DNA of 64,000 bases from Neobacillus bataviensis (GCF_019969725.1 NZ_JAHXYW010000001.1:682001-746000); one strand, 5' to 3'; counted from the first letter of the stretch, positions 28,920-38,256 are shown. Numbers and translations: made by a program. Notes: generated by a model not told the origin, from the letters alone.

Positions 28920-29994
28920 GGGCCCTATCCCCCCTTCTAATACCAAGCTCCTGACAGATATTTTCAATGTGCTGTCTTGAATACTCGATACACTGGATGG
29001 CTTCAGGGTACTCAAAGTTCTCTGAATGATGCTGCTGCCAAGTTTTGACCATTCCCTTACGAATACGTTCAGTGTAGTCACGAACGAGTTCAAAATAGGC
29101 TGCAAATTCTTCTCGTGAAAGGTCAGGATGCCCCGCGATCCATTCTGGGTTATAAAGTTCTAGAAAGTGCGGCTCACCTTTTACCGCGCCCAATCGTGGA
29201 GGATCACATTCAATTGTTAAGTTAAGGTCAGGGCGATATTTGTTCAGTTCAGTTAGCACCGCAGTAAAATCGACAAGACCTGATCCGATCATACGTGACT
29301 GGTAATATGCACCATCTCCTATAAGTTCAACATAAGCGTCCTTTAGGTGTGTCTGACGTACGTACGGAGCAATGCGCTTAGCGGCATAGACCGGATGCTC
29401 ACCCCGAATATGGATGTTACCTGTATCAAAGACTATCCCTACAACATCCTCACCGACAGCTTCAATAAGTCGGAGAATTTCAAATGTTGTAATCTCCTCG
29501 TGTGTCTCAAGATTCAAGTGGATCCCGAGGTCCAAAGCAATGGGCTTAAGCTTCATCATAAAGCGCCGTGTGGCCTCTAGTTGCTCTTCCCAGGACACAT
29601 CAGTTCTGAAGCGGTCTGTAGTGAATCGACCTCTATATTGTTGTTTTATCCCGGCAGTGGAAATCCAAAGCTCTCTAATATCGAATTCTGCGCAAGCTTC
29701 CATCATTCTACGAAATCCGAGTAAAGTATCCCCATCTCCGATATCTCGTATCTCAGGTGTTTCGGGAAGCGCAAAGGGATTTACCTTACCAAGACCTGCT
29801 TCAAGATAGAGTCCGAGCTCGTCGGCACGCTGACGGACATCACGGATCACAGATTTGTCAAGTTTCGGACTAACATCTAGGATAGTTCGGAAAAACACTC
29901 CTTCCATCCCAAGACTTTTGGCATGATCGAGAATGCCTACCGGTCCTCTAAACTTCGCCTCAGGTATTTTTCTACCATCAATTCCAATACGCAT
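28912..29994 (-). CDS. Sugar phosphate isomerase/epimerase-like TIM-barrel protein (first of a tandem pair)
   Basis: 360 residues from the ATG at 29994, which has GAGAGGGG at a proper distance; the frame start at 30012 is less likely. The xylose-isomerase-like TIM barrel is indicated by MRIGIDGRKIPEAKF, LNLETHEEITTFEILRLIE (about 168-186), VVGIVFDTGNIHI and RQTHLKDAYVEL, which supply the usual Glu/Asp/His metal site. It is probably the first gene of the transporter operon and is transcribed divergently from a LysR-type gene. The substrate is not identifiable. Confidence 0.87.
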   Translation of the reverse strand: MRIGIDGRKIPEAKFRGPVGILDHAKSLGMEGVFFRTILDVSPKLDKSVIRDVRQRADELGLYLEAGLGKVNPFALPETPEIRDIGDGDTLLGFRRMMEACAEFDIRELWISTAGIKQQYRGRFTTDRFRTDVSWEEQLEATRRFMMKLKPIALDLGIHLNLETHEEITTFEILRLIEAVGEDVVGIVFDTGNIHIRGEHPVYAAKRIAPYVRQTHLKDAYVELIGDGAYYQSRMIGSGLVDFTAVLTELNKYRPDLNLTIECDPPRLGAVKGEPHFLELYNPEWIAGHPDLSREEFAAYFELVRDYTERIRKGMVKTWQQHHSENFEYPEAIQCIEYSRQHIENICQELGIRRGDRAHA

Positions 29995-30012
29995 TGATAT
30001 AACCCCTCTCAT

Positions 30013-30602
30013 TTTTAAAATGAATTCAGAATATTCTGATTATTTTACAGAAATTTCGACAACTATGTTGCCCCGTTACTGCAGCCAATGCACATCAGAT
30101 AGATTAATTTTCCCACCTCCTTTTCCAGTTATTGGCGGATCGGTATCGTTTCAAAATTAGAATTGACCTTCTCCGTTTGAACGATTTTGAACTACTGAAT
30201 TACCTGTAAGGGTAGCTCTATTACTTGGTAAGTACTTCCTGACAATGGCTTTTCTACTAAAGCCTGCTACTAGACTAGGAAAAACTTGCACCATTAGGCT
30301 TAGCACCATGACAAGAAGCGCAAGAATGGTATCTTTCCCTTTTATTGCAAAAAAAGGCTCCGATAAAGGCTACAATTGGGACAATTACCTTTGCAATTTT
30401 AGTAATAGCGGCTTCAGAAGGTTTTTGTAAGCCTTTTCAATTTAAACTGCCTTAATGGTGCCATTCATATTTACAAATGTGTTCTTTTCTGTTTTGATAA
30501 TAATATAAACTATGAAAATTGTGAAATTACCTTTTCTAATACGGGTATTAGCAATTGTTATAATCATGTTGAAAATAATTCAATATAGAAAGGACCTCAA
30601 AG
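30013..30602. other. Intergenic region between divergent operons
   Basis: About 590 bases. They hold the promoters of the epimerase/transporter operon and of the LysR gene, plus the symporter remnant listed separately. No intact gene was seen; the plus-strand open frame at 30245-30430 is antisense to that remnant. Confidence 0.5.
30232..30430 (-). pseudogene. Sodium:solute symporter remnant
   Basis: Two minus-strand frames, joined by one frameshift near 30335, read AAITKIAKVIVPIVAFIGAF and then GKDTILALLVMVLSLMVQVF-PSLVAGFSRKA. This pattern (a transmembrane helix, a short charged turn, and another helix ending in a basic loop) matches the middle of SSS-family symporters. Both ends are missing. 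It may be what is left of an older transporter replaced by the ABC system (inference). Confidence 0.5.
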
Positions 30603-31502
30603 ATGGATTTTGAATTGAAAGTTTTCTTGGCGGCAGCAGAACTCTGCAATTTTTCTAAAGCAGCAGAAAAATTAAATTTGACTCAGCCTGCAGTCAGCCA
30701 GCAGATTAAACACCTTGAAGACCAATTCGGAACTTCTTTATTCATACGTTCGAACAGGCTTAAATTAACACCATCCGGAGAAGCATTAATCCCTTATGCA
30801 AAAAAAATCCTTTCCCTTTATAACGAGGCTTTTATCATTGCCACCGAAAAACAATCGGGAAATAGCCCGATTAATATTGGCGCCAGTTTTACCATTGGGG
30901 AATACATTCTTCCCGAAATCATCGCTTCCTATAAAAACAGGTTTCCTGACAGTTTCATAAAGGTTCGAGTCAACTATACAAAGGAAACCATCCAAAAATT
31001 AATGGATGATCAGATTGATATTGCTTTGGTTGAAGGAGATGTAAAAAAATCTTTCTTGATAGTTGAACCCTTTTGGGAAGATGAGGTTGTCTTCGTTATA
31101 TCCTCCAAACACCCTTGGGCAAGTAGGGCCGAATTAAAGGTGGAGGATTTAATAAATGAACATTTTATAATTAGAGAGGCCGGCTCTCACAAGTTAGCGG
31201 AACAAACGCTTGGTATGTTGGGAATTCATTTGAATGGTTACAACACGACAGAAGTTGGTAGTACTCTAGCAATCAAAAAGTTTGCAGAAATTGAAATGGG
31301 CATCGCCATACTTTACTTATCGACAGTAAAAAACGAAGTCAGACAAGGTACTTTAAAAGCTTTACGACTTGCCGGACATCCAATGACTCGTCATTTCCGC
31401 TGGGTTATGAAACCAAATAAATACGTAACCAAAAATATAAAAGAATTAAAAAAGGTGGTTTTTGAACCTGAAAGCTGGCTAAATGAAAGTCTCTATAAAT
31501 AG
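30603..31502 (+). CDS. LysR-family transcriptional regulator
   Basis: 299 residues. The helix-turn-helix NFSKAAEKLNLTQPAVSQQI (about 16-35) and the periplasmic-binding-type effector domain are typical of the family; AGGACC stands before the ATG. It diverges from the epimerase/ABC transporter operon, separated by about 600 bases, and is the natural candidate for its activator. The effector domain most resembles the CysB/CysL-like group, but I cannot name the ligand. Confidence 0.93.
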   Translation: MDFELKVFLAAAELCNFSKAAEKLNLTQPAVSQQIKHLEDQFGTSLFIRSNRLKLTPSGEALIPYAKKILSLYNEAFIIATEKQSGNSPINIGASFTIGEYILPEIIASYKNRFPDSFIKVRVNYTKETIQKLMDDQIDIALVEGDVKKSFLIVEPFWEDEVVFVISSKHPWASRAELKVEDLINEHFIIREAGSHKLAEQTLGMLGIHLNGYNTTEVGSTLAIKKFAEIEMGIAILYLSTVKNEVRQGTLKALRLAGHPMTRHFRWVMKPNKYVTKNIKELKKVVFEPESWLNESLYK

Positions 31503-31514
31503 AAACCAAGGAAA

Positions 31515-31670
31515 TCTGCATTATTGGCATTGAACCATCAAGAGATCCAATTGACCGATAGCTTTATACATGATGACGTCGAAAAAAGCATCGAAAACTT
31601 CTGCAAGCTTGTAAATGAAGGCACACGGAATACTGATGAAGTGATTTTAAAACTAATGCTAGAAAAATAA
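31515..31670 (+). pseudogene. Orphan C-terminal coding fragment
   Basis: A 51-codon plus-strand open stretch without a start, reading LNHQEIQLTDSFIHDDVEKS and ending LKLMLEK-stop, just after the LysR gene. An overlapping frame reads EICIIGIEPSRDPID. The amino-acid composition looks genuine, as if the tail of a frameshifted gene survives. I do not recognise it. Confidence 0.3.
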
Positions 31671-31699
31671 TAGTTTCTTAAAAATAGCGAATTTCACTC

Positions 31700-31984
31700 T
31701 CAATTCATAGGGTAGAAACATTCGCTTTTTTTTGTCAATAAAATTAAAAGCGGGTTATTTTTTTTGATAAACACTCCAAATTTTAATCGATGATTCAAAA
31801 TGTCTGTCTTCGCTATTTCCAAGACGGAATAAATATTAATACCTTTTTGAGGGTTCTTTATTGGGAACAAAAATCTTGGACACCTACGGCGATATTTATC
31901 CAATGTAAGTGTATTTAATATCTTTTTAGTACTTTTGCCAATACTTTCTCCACGTTTGTATTTTCGAACAGTTTTCACTTGCAT
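31700..31984 (-). CDS. Small basic hypothetical protein
   Basis: 94 residues, strongly basic (many Lys/Arg), with no motif I can name. The ATG is preceded by AGGGGGC at a workable distance, the main argument for it being real. It lies between the LysR gene and the long hairpin and tRNA-derived repeat at 32031-32195. It may be a remnant of mobile DNA or a spurious frame. Confidence 0.3.
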   Translation of the reverse strand: MQVKTVRKYKRGESIGKSTKKILNTLTLDKYRRRCPRFLFPIKNPQKGINIYSVLEIAKTDILNHRLKFGVFIKKNNPLLILLTKKSECFYPMN

Positions 31985-32030
31985 AAAAATAGCCCCCTAT
32001 GAATTAATATAGGTGACTAAGAGTAAATGT

Positions 32031-32095
32031 CCTCCACAGTTTCGCTAAACAGTCTTCAACAGTCTAGTCAATTTTGACCGTTTAGACTGTGGAGG
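32031..32095. repeat. Long interrupted hairpin next to attachment-site copy B
   Basis: CCTCCACAGT (32031-32040) pairs with ACTGTGGAGG (32086-32095), and inside it CTAAAC (32045-32050) pairs with GTTTAG (32080-32085). ACAGTCT also occurs twice in the loop. The hairpin ends 38 bases from the selC-derived repeat. Confidence 0.6.
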
Positions 32096-32132
32096 GGAAA
32101 TTTTATTATAAACGTTGAAAGTGTTGCCATGT

Positions 32133-32195
32133 CGGGACTGCGTGGGAATCGAACCCACCAGACCTGGCACGCAGGTCTCAAGCAGTTTTGAAGTT
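32133..32195 (-). repeat. selC-derived 3'-half tRNA fragment, copy B (63-bp direct repeat)
   Basis: Identical over 63 bases to 48011-48073. Read on the minus strand it contains an anticodon loop CTTCAAA (anticodon TCA), half of the anticodon stem, a 7-bp variable arm (AGACCTG/CAGGTCT), a T arm with TTCGATT and the 8-base 3' acceptor strand GCAGTCCC. No 5' half is present upstream, so it is not a functional tRNA. The CCA end is altered to ACA. To its right the sequence differs from the other copies. Confidence 0.85.
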
Positions 32196-32591
32196 AGAGG
32201 CAAGATATCTTTTTTGGTTCCATTCAGTTTTATGTAATGCTGTAAAGTCTTAAATTAATACACTTTTTAAAATATCATAAATTATTTAGTTTTATCTATT
32301 AAAATATAATCTGTGATCAAAGGTGTCACCAGTTTTCTTATATTATTTAAAGGATTAAACAAGTAATTGAGGAGGTTTATTCAAATCTCTTCATCTACCA
32401 TTTTTCACCCAAAGGTAGCTTTTTCATAATTTAACCAGTGACCTCAACCCTGTCAATTATGGATTTACTTTTAGGATTATAACAGTTTAATTATTAAAAG
32501 TATTGATATAATGAAGTTTTAATTAGTTACTTTATGATTGAGTTTTTATTCGGACTAATCTTACACAATTTCATTTTTTATCCAATAATAA
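32196..32591. other. A+T-rich intergenic region
   Basis: About 400 bases between the tRNA-derived repeat and the glutamine-responsive two-component genes. No coding stretch or clear structure was seen. Confidence 0.5.
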
Positions 32592-33539
32592 CTACCTATA
32601 CTTAAATATTTCCTCTGAATTCAGGCGTTTCACTTCATAAAAAAATACTTGAATGAATTTTTTGGTATTTACTCGAGTTTGAGTTGCTTGTATTGTTGTA
32701 TTTTTTTGCAATTCCTTGATCCTTTGGTGGACGACGGTAAAATCAAAAAATTTTGAAGCATAATTTTCAAACTTTGGATTTGAAAAATCTGTTAAACCTA
32801 TAGACGCAAAATGATTTAACGAATGAGTAATCGCCCTGCGAATGCGTTGTTCGGAAGCTTTTATCTCTCGATTAATATCAACTTGTGCAGCTGATAGTCC
32901 AAGTTTTTTTTTCGATATTTGTACAAATATCTCTTTAAGGGTTGGAAAATGTTGTTCAAAAGTATGTGTAAGTTCATACTTAAATAAATATTGAAGAATT
33001 TCTATTAAATCTTTATGCCCATTTTCTCCTACGATCCCTAATTCAGCCAACAGAAATTCCCCGACCTCTAGAATTCTTTTTTCATTTAAAATATTGGATT
33101 TGTCAACTTTTGGCTGATTCAAATTTAATAAACTATTTAAAGAGGTTTGGATAACATTAATCGATCTTTCTAAATTGATCCGTTCTATTACTTTTCGAAT
33201 AACTGTTAATACTTCAATCCGATTAATTGGTTTGCTAATATAATAATCGATCCCGAGAGAGAAAGCTTCACCAATTAGTTCTTTTGATTCAACTTGTGAA
33301 ATCATGATAACTTTTCCAGAAAACTCACCTTTTATATGACGAATTGTTTCAATACCATCGCGGATTGGCATTAATAAATCAATAAATAAAATATCGATTT
33401 GTTTTAAATTCAAAATGTTTCCTTCTAATAGGCAGCCATCTTCCGCTTCCTCCACCACTTCTCCCAGATCTTCGTCTTCAATTATTTGGCTTAAGATTGA
33501 ACGAATAGCACTATCATCATCCGTTATAAAAAAACGCAT
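32592..33539 (-). CDS. glnL: Response regulator of glutamine utilisation (GlnL/YcbB-like)
   Basis: 315 residues: a receiver domain (acidic pocket in FFITDDDS, phospho-acceptor Asp in DILFIDLLMP, Lys in YYISKPI) followed by the YcbB-type DNA-binding output domain with SEQRIRRAITHSLNHFASIG. Bacillus subtilis GlnL has the same architecture and activates glsA-glnT in response to glutamine. Here the gene follows its kinase by 10 bases and diverges from glsA-glnT, the same arrangement. I assign it by architecture plus context. Confidence 0.88.
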   Translation of the reverse strand: MRFFITDDDSAIRSILSQIIEDEDLGEVVEEAEDGCLLEGNILNLKQIDILFIDLLMPIRDGIETIRHIKGEFSGKVIMISQVESKELIGEAFSLGIDYYISKPINRIEVLTVIRKVIERINLERSINVIQTSLNSLLNLNQPKVDKSNILNEKRILEVGEFLLAELGIVGENGHKDLIEILQYLFKYELTHTFEQHFPTLKEIFVQISKKKLGLSAAQVDINREIKASEQRIRRAITHSLNHFASIGLTDFSNPKFENYASKFFDFTVVHQRIKELQKNTTIQATQTRVNTKKFIQVFFYEVKRLNSEEIFKYR

Positions 33540-33549
33540 GGAACCACCC

Positions 33550-34851
33550 TTACCCTTTCTGTATCAAATTAATAATTGGTAACTCGATTGAAAAAACAAC
33601 GCCGTTGCTATGATTATTCTGGAATAGGATCTCTCCTCCAAGGTCTTTCACTACTTCTTTTACATATGAAAGTCCAATCCCTGTTGAAGGTGTTCCTAAA
33701 TGATCATACTTCGAGGTAAATCCAGGCTGAAAGATAGCATTTTCATATTTTCCAGGGATGCCAGGTCCAGTATCAGCAACTTGAAATACAACAGTATCAC
33801 TAAGTTCACGCAGACTTAAACGAACGCTTCCCTTTTCTATAATTGCTTCCACTGCATTCGCTACTAAATTATTGATGAGAGATAACACGGTATAAACATG
33901 ATAATTGGGATGGTTCCCTTCTACGGAATATAAAAATTTAATCTCTTTTCCTAGTGAGTCGGCATATTTTTTATTTATTTGTATAATTAATTGAATTAAT
34001 TCAGCAGCATTCATATAGTCTTGAAAACTCTCATTAGTAATTAATTTTGAGAGCCCTGCAAAAATTCGTTGGTTATCTTTTTTAACTTCATGAATTTCAC
34101 CAGCAATACGTAATAACTTTTGACTAAACTGCTGGTTTAATACATGATGTCGTTGTTCCTGTTCTTTTAAATTGCGATATAAATGATAAGATTCCTTTGT
34201 TATATTCTCTACATTTTTTAATGTTTTTTTTAAATAAATCTTTTCTTCATATAAATTGGAAATAAGCATGAGCATATGTTCATTTTGTTTTCTAATTTGT
34301 CTTTCCCTCTTCTGTACTTCATACAATTTCATCATATTGAAAAAGCTAAGAACAATAAAACTGTGGGTGAACGCGATCATGATTATCTCACTTAGTTTCG
34401 TGAAGGTTATCGTTGTTTCTAATACGAAATATTGAATCATTAGTTCAACCATGTCGGACAAAATTTCGATTAAAAGGCCAATAAATCCGATCATTAAGGG
34501 TCTATTTTGAAAGCGGTTGGTTTTCACTAAAAAAAAGAGCAAAGAATAAGTGAAATAATAGAAAAAACTGGGATATTGGGCTTGGAAGGAGGATGTCCAG
34601 TCAAAATTCTCCTGCTCAATAAGGTCTAAAAGAATACGAAAATGAACAACCGCTGTTCCTGTTAAAAAACCCGGTAAAACTGCTGGTGTTTTCTGCAGCA
34701 ATAACAAAAAAAAGAAAAATGCCGGGGCACCTAAGCTTACTCGAAATGTTTCATTTAAAGGATAAAACTTTATTTCACCTGCCAGTGGAACGGTTAATAC
34801 CATTAGAACAAGAATATAGACGTCTTTTTTAACTAAAGTACTTAGGTTCAA
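33550..34851 (-). CDS. glnK: Sensor histidine kinase of glutamine utilisation (GlnK/YcbA-like)
   Basis: 433 residues. The N-terminal 170 residues form about six membrane spans, then a coiled-coil linker (about 175-235) leads to the kinase core: the phospho-acceptor region AGEIHEVKKD, N box NNLVANAVEA, G1 box DTGPGIP and G2 GTPSTGIGLSYV. The start is TTG at 34851, with an ideal GGGAGGTGA site and spacing. Its partner is the GlnL-like regulator immediately downstream. Confidence 0.88.
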   Translation of the reverse strand: MNLSTLVKKDVYILVLMVLTVPLAGEIKFYPLNETFRVSLGAPAFFFFLLLLQKTPAVLPGFLTGTAVVHFRILLDLIEQENFDWTSSFQAQYPSFFYYFTYSLLFFLVKTNRFQNRPLMIGFIGLLIEILSDMVELMIQYFVLETTITFTKLSEIIMIAFTHSFIVLSFFNMMKLYEVQKRERQIRKQNEHMLMLISNLYEEKIYLKKTLKNVENITKESYHLYRNLKEQEQRHHVLNQQFSQKLLRIAGEIHEVKKDNQRIFAGLSKLITNESFQDYMNAAELIQLIIQINKKYADSLGKEIKFLYSVEGNHPNYHVYTVLSLINNLVANAVEAIIEKGSVRLSLRELSDTVVFQVADTGPGIPGKYENAIFQPGFTSKYDHLGTPSTGIGLSYVKEVVKDLGGEILFQNNHSNGVVFSIELPIINLIQKG

Positions 34852-35050
34852 GGAGTCACCTCCCTAGTTTTATTTGAAATCAGTATACAGTCTCAACGAC
34901 CTCAATACAACGCTAAAATGATTTATAAGAAATCTCTTACTAATTGGGCTCATCTTATTTTTGAAATATATATTTTAGTTTTTTTGTAGTTTTCCGTCAG
35001 ATTATATAGTTCCAATCATAAATTAAAGATACGTTTTTATGGAAATATTC

Positions 35051-35064
35051 TGAAAGCGCTTAAA
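35051..35064 (+). promoter_or_regulatory. Candidate catabolite-responsive element (cre) upstream of glsA
   Basis: TGAAAGCGCTTAAA differs from the CcpA-site consensus TGWAANCGNTNWCA at one fixed position. It lies about 100 bases before the glutaminase start, in the gap between the divergent glnK and glsA. Confidence 0.6.
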
Positions 35065-35154
35065 AGTATTCCATTTTTATGTCTTTATACCAGTTCTGTA
35101 GAAGGTATTAAAGGCAGGAAGTTTTCATTCAAAAAATAAGAGAGGTGGAAGGAT

Positions 35155-36147
35155 ATGGTTGAAGGGATGATTATAGAGCAAAACGATAAGCTTTATAGCC
35201 AAAGGAGTGCTTTCTTAGATGAATGGGTTGCACATTATAGATCCTATGCTACTAAAGGGAAAACCGCCAATTATATTCCTGCTTTAAGAACGAAAAACGT
35301 ATCGCATTTAGGCATTTGCATCATAAAACCGGATGGAACAGCAATAAAGTCAGGGGATTATGAAGTATCTTTCACATTGCAAAGTATATCAAAAGTGCTC
35401 AGTTTTATAGCCGCATGCTTGAGCTGTGGAATTTCTTATGTGTTAGAGAGAGTTGATGTAGAACCAACTGGGGATGCCTTTAATTCCATTATTCGTTTAG
35501 AAATGCATAAGACGGGAAAGCCGTTTAACCCAATGATTAATGCTGGAGCGATTACCATAGCTTCACTCCTGCCAGGAGAAACTTCACACCAAAAATTAGA
35601 AGTTCTTTATAAATTAATCGAAAAATTGATAGGAAAACGCCCAGCCATTAATAAGGAAGTGTATCAATCTGAGTGGAAAACATCTTACCGAAATAGAGCT
35701 TTAGCATACTATTTAAAGGAAACGGATTATTTAGAATCGGATGTAGAGGTAACTTTAGAGGTTTACATGAAACAATGTTCGATAGAAGTAAACACTGAAG
35801 ACATAGCCTTGATTGGACTGATTCTAGCACATGATGGATATCATCCTATTCGTCAAGAACAAGTCCTGCCTAAAAAAGTAGCTAAATTAGCCAAAGCCTT
35901 GATGCTTACTTGTGGGATGTACAATGCTTCGGGTAAATTTGCGGCATTTGTCGGTTTGCCAGCCAAAAGTGGTGTATCTGGGGGCATTATGGCACTAGTT
36001 CCTCCAAACGTCAGAAGTGAACTGCCTTTTCAAGACGGATGTGGTATTGGTATATATGGACCAGCTATTGATGAATATGGGAATAGCCTAACAGGTGTTA
36101 TGCTATTGAAACATTTAGCACAAGAATGGGATCTAAGTATTTTCTAA
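35155..36147 (+). CDS. glsA: Glutaminase
   Basis: 330 residues of the serine-dependent beta-lactamase-like glutaminase family, which hydrolyses glutamine to glutamate and ammonia. The S-x-x-K motif is Ser77-Ile-Ser-Lys80 in TLQSISKVL; EPTGDAFNS, MINAGAI and SGVSGGIMALVP are further family signatures. Length is normal. AGGTGGAAGG precedes the ATG. It heads a plus-strand operon with the glutamine transporter and is expected to be under the divergent GlnK-GlnL system and a nearby cre-like site. Confidence 0.97.
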   Translation: MVEGMIIEQNDKLYSQRSAFLDEWVAHYRSYATKGKTANYIPALRTKNVSHLGICIIKPDGTAIKSGDYEVSFTLQSISKVLSFIAACLSCGISYVLERVDVEPTGDAFNSIIRLEMHKTGKPFNPMINAGAITIASLLPGETSHQKLEVLYKLIEKLIGKRPAINKEVYQSEWKTSYRNRALAYYLKETDYLESDVEVTLEVYMKQCSIEVNTEDIALIGLILAHDGYHPIRQEQVLPKKVAKLAKALMLTCGMYNASGKFAAFVGLPAKSGVSGGIMALVPPNVRSELPFQDGCGIGIYGPAIDEYGNSLTGVMLLKHLAQEWDLSIF

Positions 36148-36257
36148 TAAGCATCTGCAGAAACTTTGCTTCTGCCAAGTAATAAAAGGAAGACACTAAG
36201 TCGCTAGATTTTTATATTTTGATATCAAACTACTAAACTTTTACTGGAGTGATAAAC

Positions 36258-37691
36258 ATGCAACAATTACTACATGCCATTATTAGCTTTTCAAATGATT
36301 TTCTATGGTCAAAGTTATTGATTATTATGCTAGTTATATTCGGTCTTTATTTCACATTTAAATCGAAATTTGTACAGTTTAGAATGTTGAAAGAAATGGT
36401 CCTTGTTTTAATGGAGGGGAGAGCTGTTTCTAAAGAAAGCATTTCCCCATTTCAAGCGTTCTGTGTTGGAATGGCGGCACGCGTTGGAACAGGTAATATC
36501 ACAGGAATTGCCATTGCAATTGCCTTAGGCGGTCCTGGAGCAGTATTTTGGATGTGGATTATTTCAATTATTAGCTCAGCATCCAGCTTTATTGAAAGTA
36601 CGTTAGCACAAGTATATAAAGTAAAAGATAAAGACGGTTTCCGCGGCGGCCCATCCTATTATATGGATAAAGGATTAAACAAACGCTGGATGGGAGTATT
36701 ATTTTCCATTTTAATTACGCTTTCTTTTGGTCTTGTATTCAATTCTGTCCAATCAAATACGGTTACATTTGCTTTTGAAAATGCATTTGGTACAGATCGT
36801 TTAACTGTAGGGATTATCATGGCACTTGTTTTCGCTGCGATCATCTTTGGCGGTGTGAAGAGTATTGCAAAACTGGCTGAATACAAGGTTATGCTTTTAG
36901 CTGTGTTATACCTTGGTATTGCATTGTTTGTCATAGCTGCAAACATAACAAAAGTTCCGGAAATTCTTACTCTAATTGTGAAAAACGCGTTTGGCTTTGA
37001 ACAAATGGCAGGTGGTTCACTTGGAGCTGCGCTGATGAATGGAGTTAAACGCGGCTTATTCTCGAATGAAGCTGGTATGGGAAGTGCGCCAAACGTTGCA
37101 GCAACAGCAACAACAAGTCATCCGGTCAAACAAGGACTTATTCAAGCTTTTGGCGTATTAACTGATACACTGATTATCTGTACAAGCACAGCATTTATTA
37201 TTTTACTTTCTGATGCTTACAAACAACCAGGGCTAAATGGTATTGCACTTACACAAGCAGCATTAAGTGAACATATCGGTTCATGGGCATCAGGCTGTCT
37301 TGCCATCTTTATTTTACTATTCGGATTCGGTGCGTTAATTGGTAACTATTATTACGGGGAAACAAACATTCGTTTTTTACATACAAGTAAAGCATGGTTG
37401 ATGCTCTACCGAATTAGTGTATTCGCCATGATTATATTCGGTTCAGTTGCAAAGATTCAACTTGTATGGGATTTAGCAGATTTATTTATGGGCTTCATGG
37501 TGATTGTAAACCTAATTGCCATTCTTCTATTATCAAAAGTGGCATTTAGTGCATTAAACGATTACATGAAACAGAAAAAGGATGGTAAAGATCCGGTATT
37601 TTATAAAGATACGATTAAGAATCATGAGAACATTGAATGTTGGGAACTCTCTCAAGTTGATTCAACCTTAGAAAAGGAAAAGGCTATATAA
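36258..37691 (+). CDS. glnT: Sodium/alanine-type symporter, probable glutamine transporter
   Basis: 477 residues of the AGCS (DagA) family with about 11 spans; signatures are GMAARVGTGNITGIAIAIALGG (split here as GMAARVGTGNITG, about 75-87) and LFSNEAGMGSAPN (about 272-284). The frame begins with GTG at 36249, but ATG at 36258 is correctly spaced from TGGAGTG. Co-transcription with glutaminase about 110 bases upstream supports glutamine as substrate, as for Bacillus subtilis GlnT. The tail is cytosolic and charged. Confidence 0.93.
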   Translation: MQQLLHAIISFSNDFLWSKLLIIMLVIFGLYFTFKSKFVQFRMLKEMVLVLMEGRAVSKESISPFQAFCVGMAARVGTGNITGIAIAIALGGPGAVFWMWIISIISSASSFIESTLAQVYKVKDKDGFRGGPSYYMDKGLNKRWMGVLFSILITLSFGLVFNSVQSNTVTFAFENAFGTDRLTVGIIMALVFAAIIFGGVKSIAKLAEYKVMLLAVLYLGIALFVIAANITKVPEILTLIVKNAFGFEQMAGGSLGAALMNGVKRGLFSNEAGMGSAPNVAATATTSHPVKQGLIQAFGVLTDTLIICTSTAFIILLSDAYKQPGLNGIALTQAALSEHIGSWASGCLAIFILLFGFGALIGNYYYGETNIRFLHTSKAWLMLYRISVFAMIIFGSVAKIQLVWDLADLFMGFMVIVNLIAILLLSKVAFSALNDYMKQKKDGKDPVFYKDTIKNHENIECWELSQVDSTLEKEKAI

Positions 37692-37770
37692 TCATAAGAC
37701 GTTTAAACACATGATGGTCTGAATATCTTTAGATTTTTTCTGATAGAATCCTGCGTATTTATCTAAAACA

Positions 37771-37802
37771 AATCCACTACTTTGACATTCAAGTAGTGGA
37801 TT
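37771..37802. terminator. Bidirectional terminator after glnT
   Basis: AATCCACTACTT (37771-37782) pairs with AAGTAGTGGATT (37791-37802); T-rich sequence follows on the plus strand. It separates glnT from a convergent small gene. Confidence 0.8.
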
Positions 37803-37825
37803 TTCTAGTTATCATGATAAGGTTC

Positions 37826-37984
37826 TTAAACAGCAGTTGAAGCAAAACATGGATTATTATAATAAATAATCTCGGAAAGAATCTTGCATCCTTTCATATT
37901 CTTGAAAGCTTCCCTTGCCTCTTTTTCTGTAGTAAATTCGAACATCGACGTATTTCCGTTTGAATAGAGAGTGATGATCCACAT
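37826..37984 (-). CDS. Small conserved hypothetical protein (52 residues)
   Basis: From the ATG at 37984, behind GGGGGAA, the product is a 52-residue acidic/neutral protein starting MWIITLYSNGNTSMFEFTTE and ending with ILSEIIYYNNPCF. The longer frame (to 38026) lacks a ribosome site. Similar tiny proteins with a W-I-I-T start and an E-F-E-A-R-like middle occur in Bacillaceae as I recall; function is unknown. A 49-bp element in its upstream region is shared with glutamate dehydrogenase (see 38052-38100), hinting at common control. Confidence 0.7.
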   Translation of the reverse strand: MWIITLYSNGNTSMFEFTTEKEAREAFKNMKGCKILSEIIYYNNPCFASTAV

Positions 37985-38051
37985 TAAGAATTCCCCCAAT
38001 AAAAGATTACTGTTCCTCTTTTTCATTGACTGATAGATAACTTCTAATACT

Positions 38052-38100
38052 GTAGCTTAAATTTATAATAGGACCTACACAATCATACAGAAGAATACAC
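38052..38100 (-). promoter_or_regulatory. Shared upstream element, copy 1 (small gene)
   Basis: A 49-bp stretch matching 39778-39826 at 41 of 49 positions, in the same orientation relative to the gene downstream. The minus strand contains TATTATAAA, a possible -10 region. It lies about 70 bases before the small gene at 37826-37984. Confidence 0.5.
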
Positions 38101-38256
38101 TTTTTTGTTAATCCAAGAGCTAGTATGTTAGTTAAAAAAGAGGCTAGTTCTTTATTTTTGTTTTCTTTCTTTATGATTAATCGTTTTCATATTTCCTTTT
38201 AACCAATCGAGTAAGTTTTCGTGACGAAATTCTTTGTTTCTATAAACCTTTTCGCA

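Noticed and set aside
30245..30430. 61-residue plus-strand open frame
   Set aside because: The opposite strand carries the symporter remnant with a clear membrane-helix pattern.
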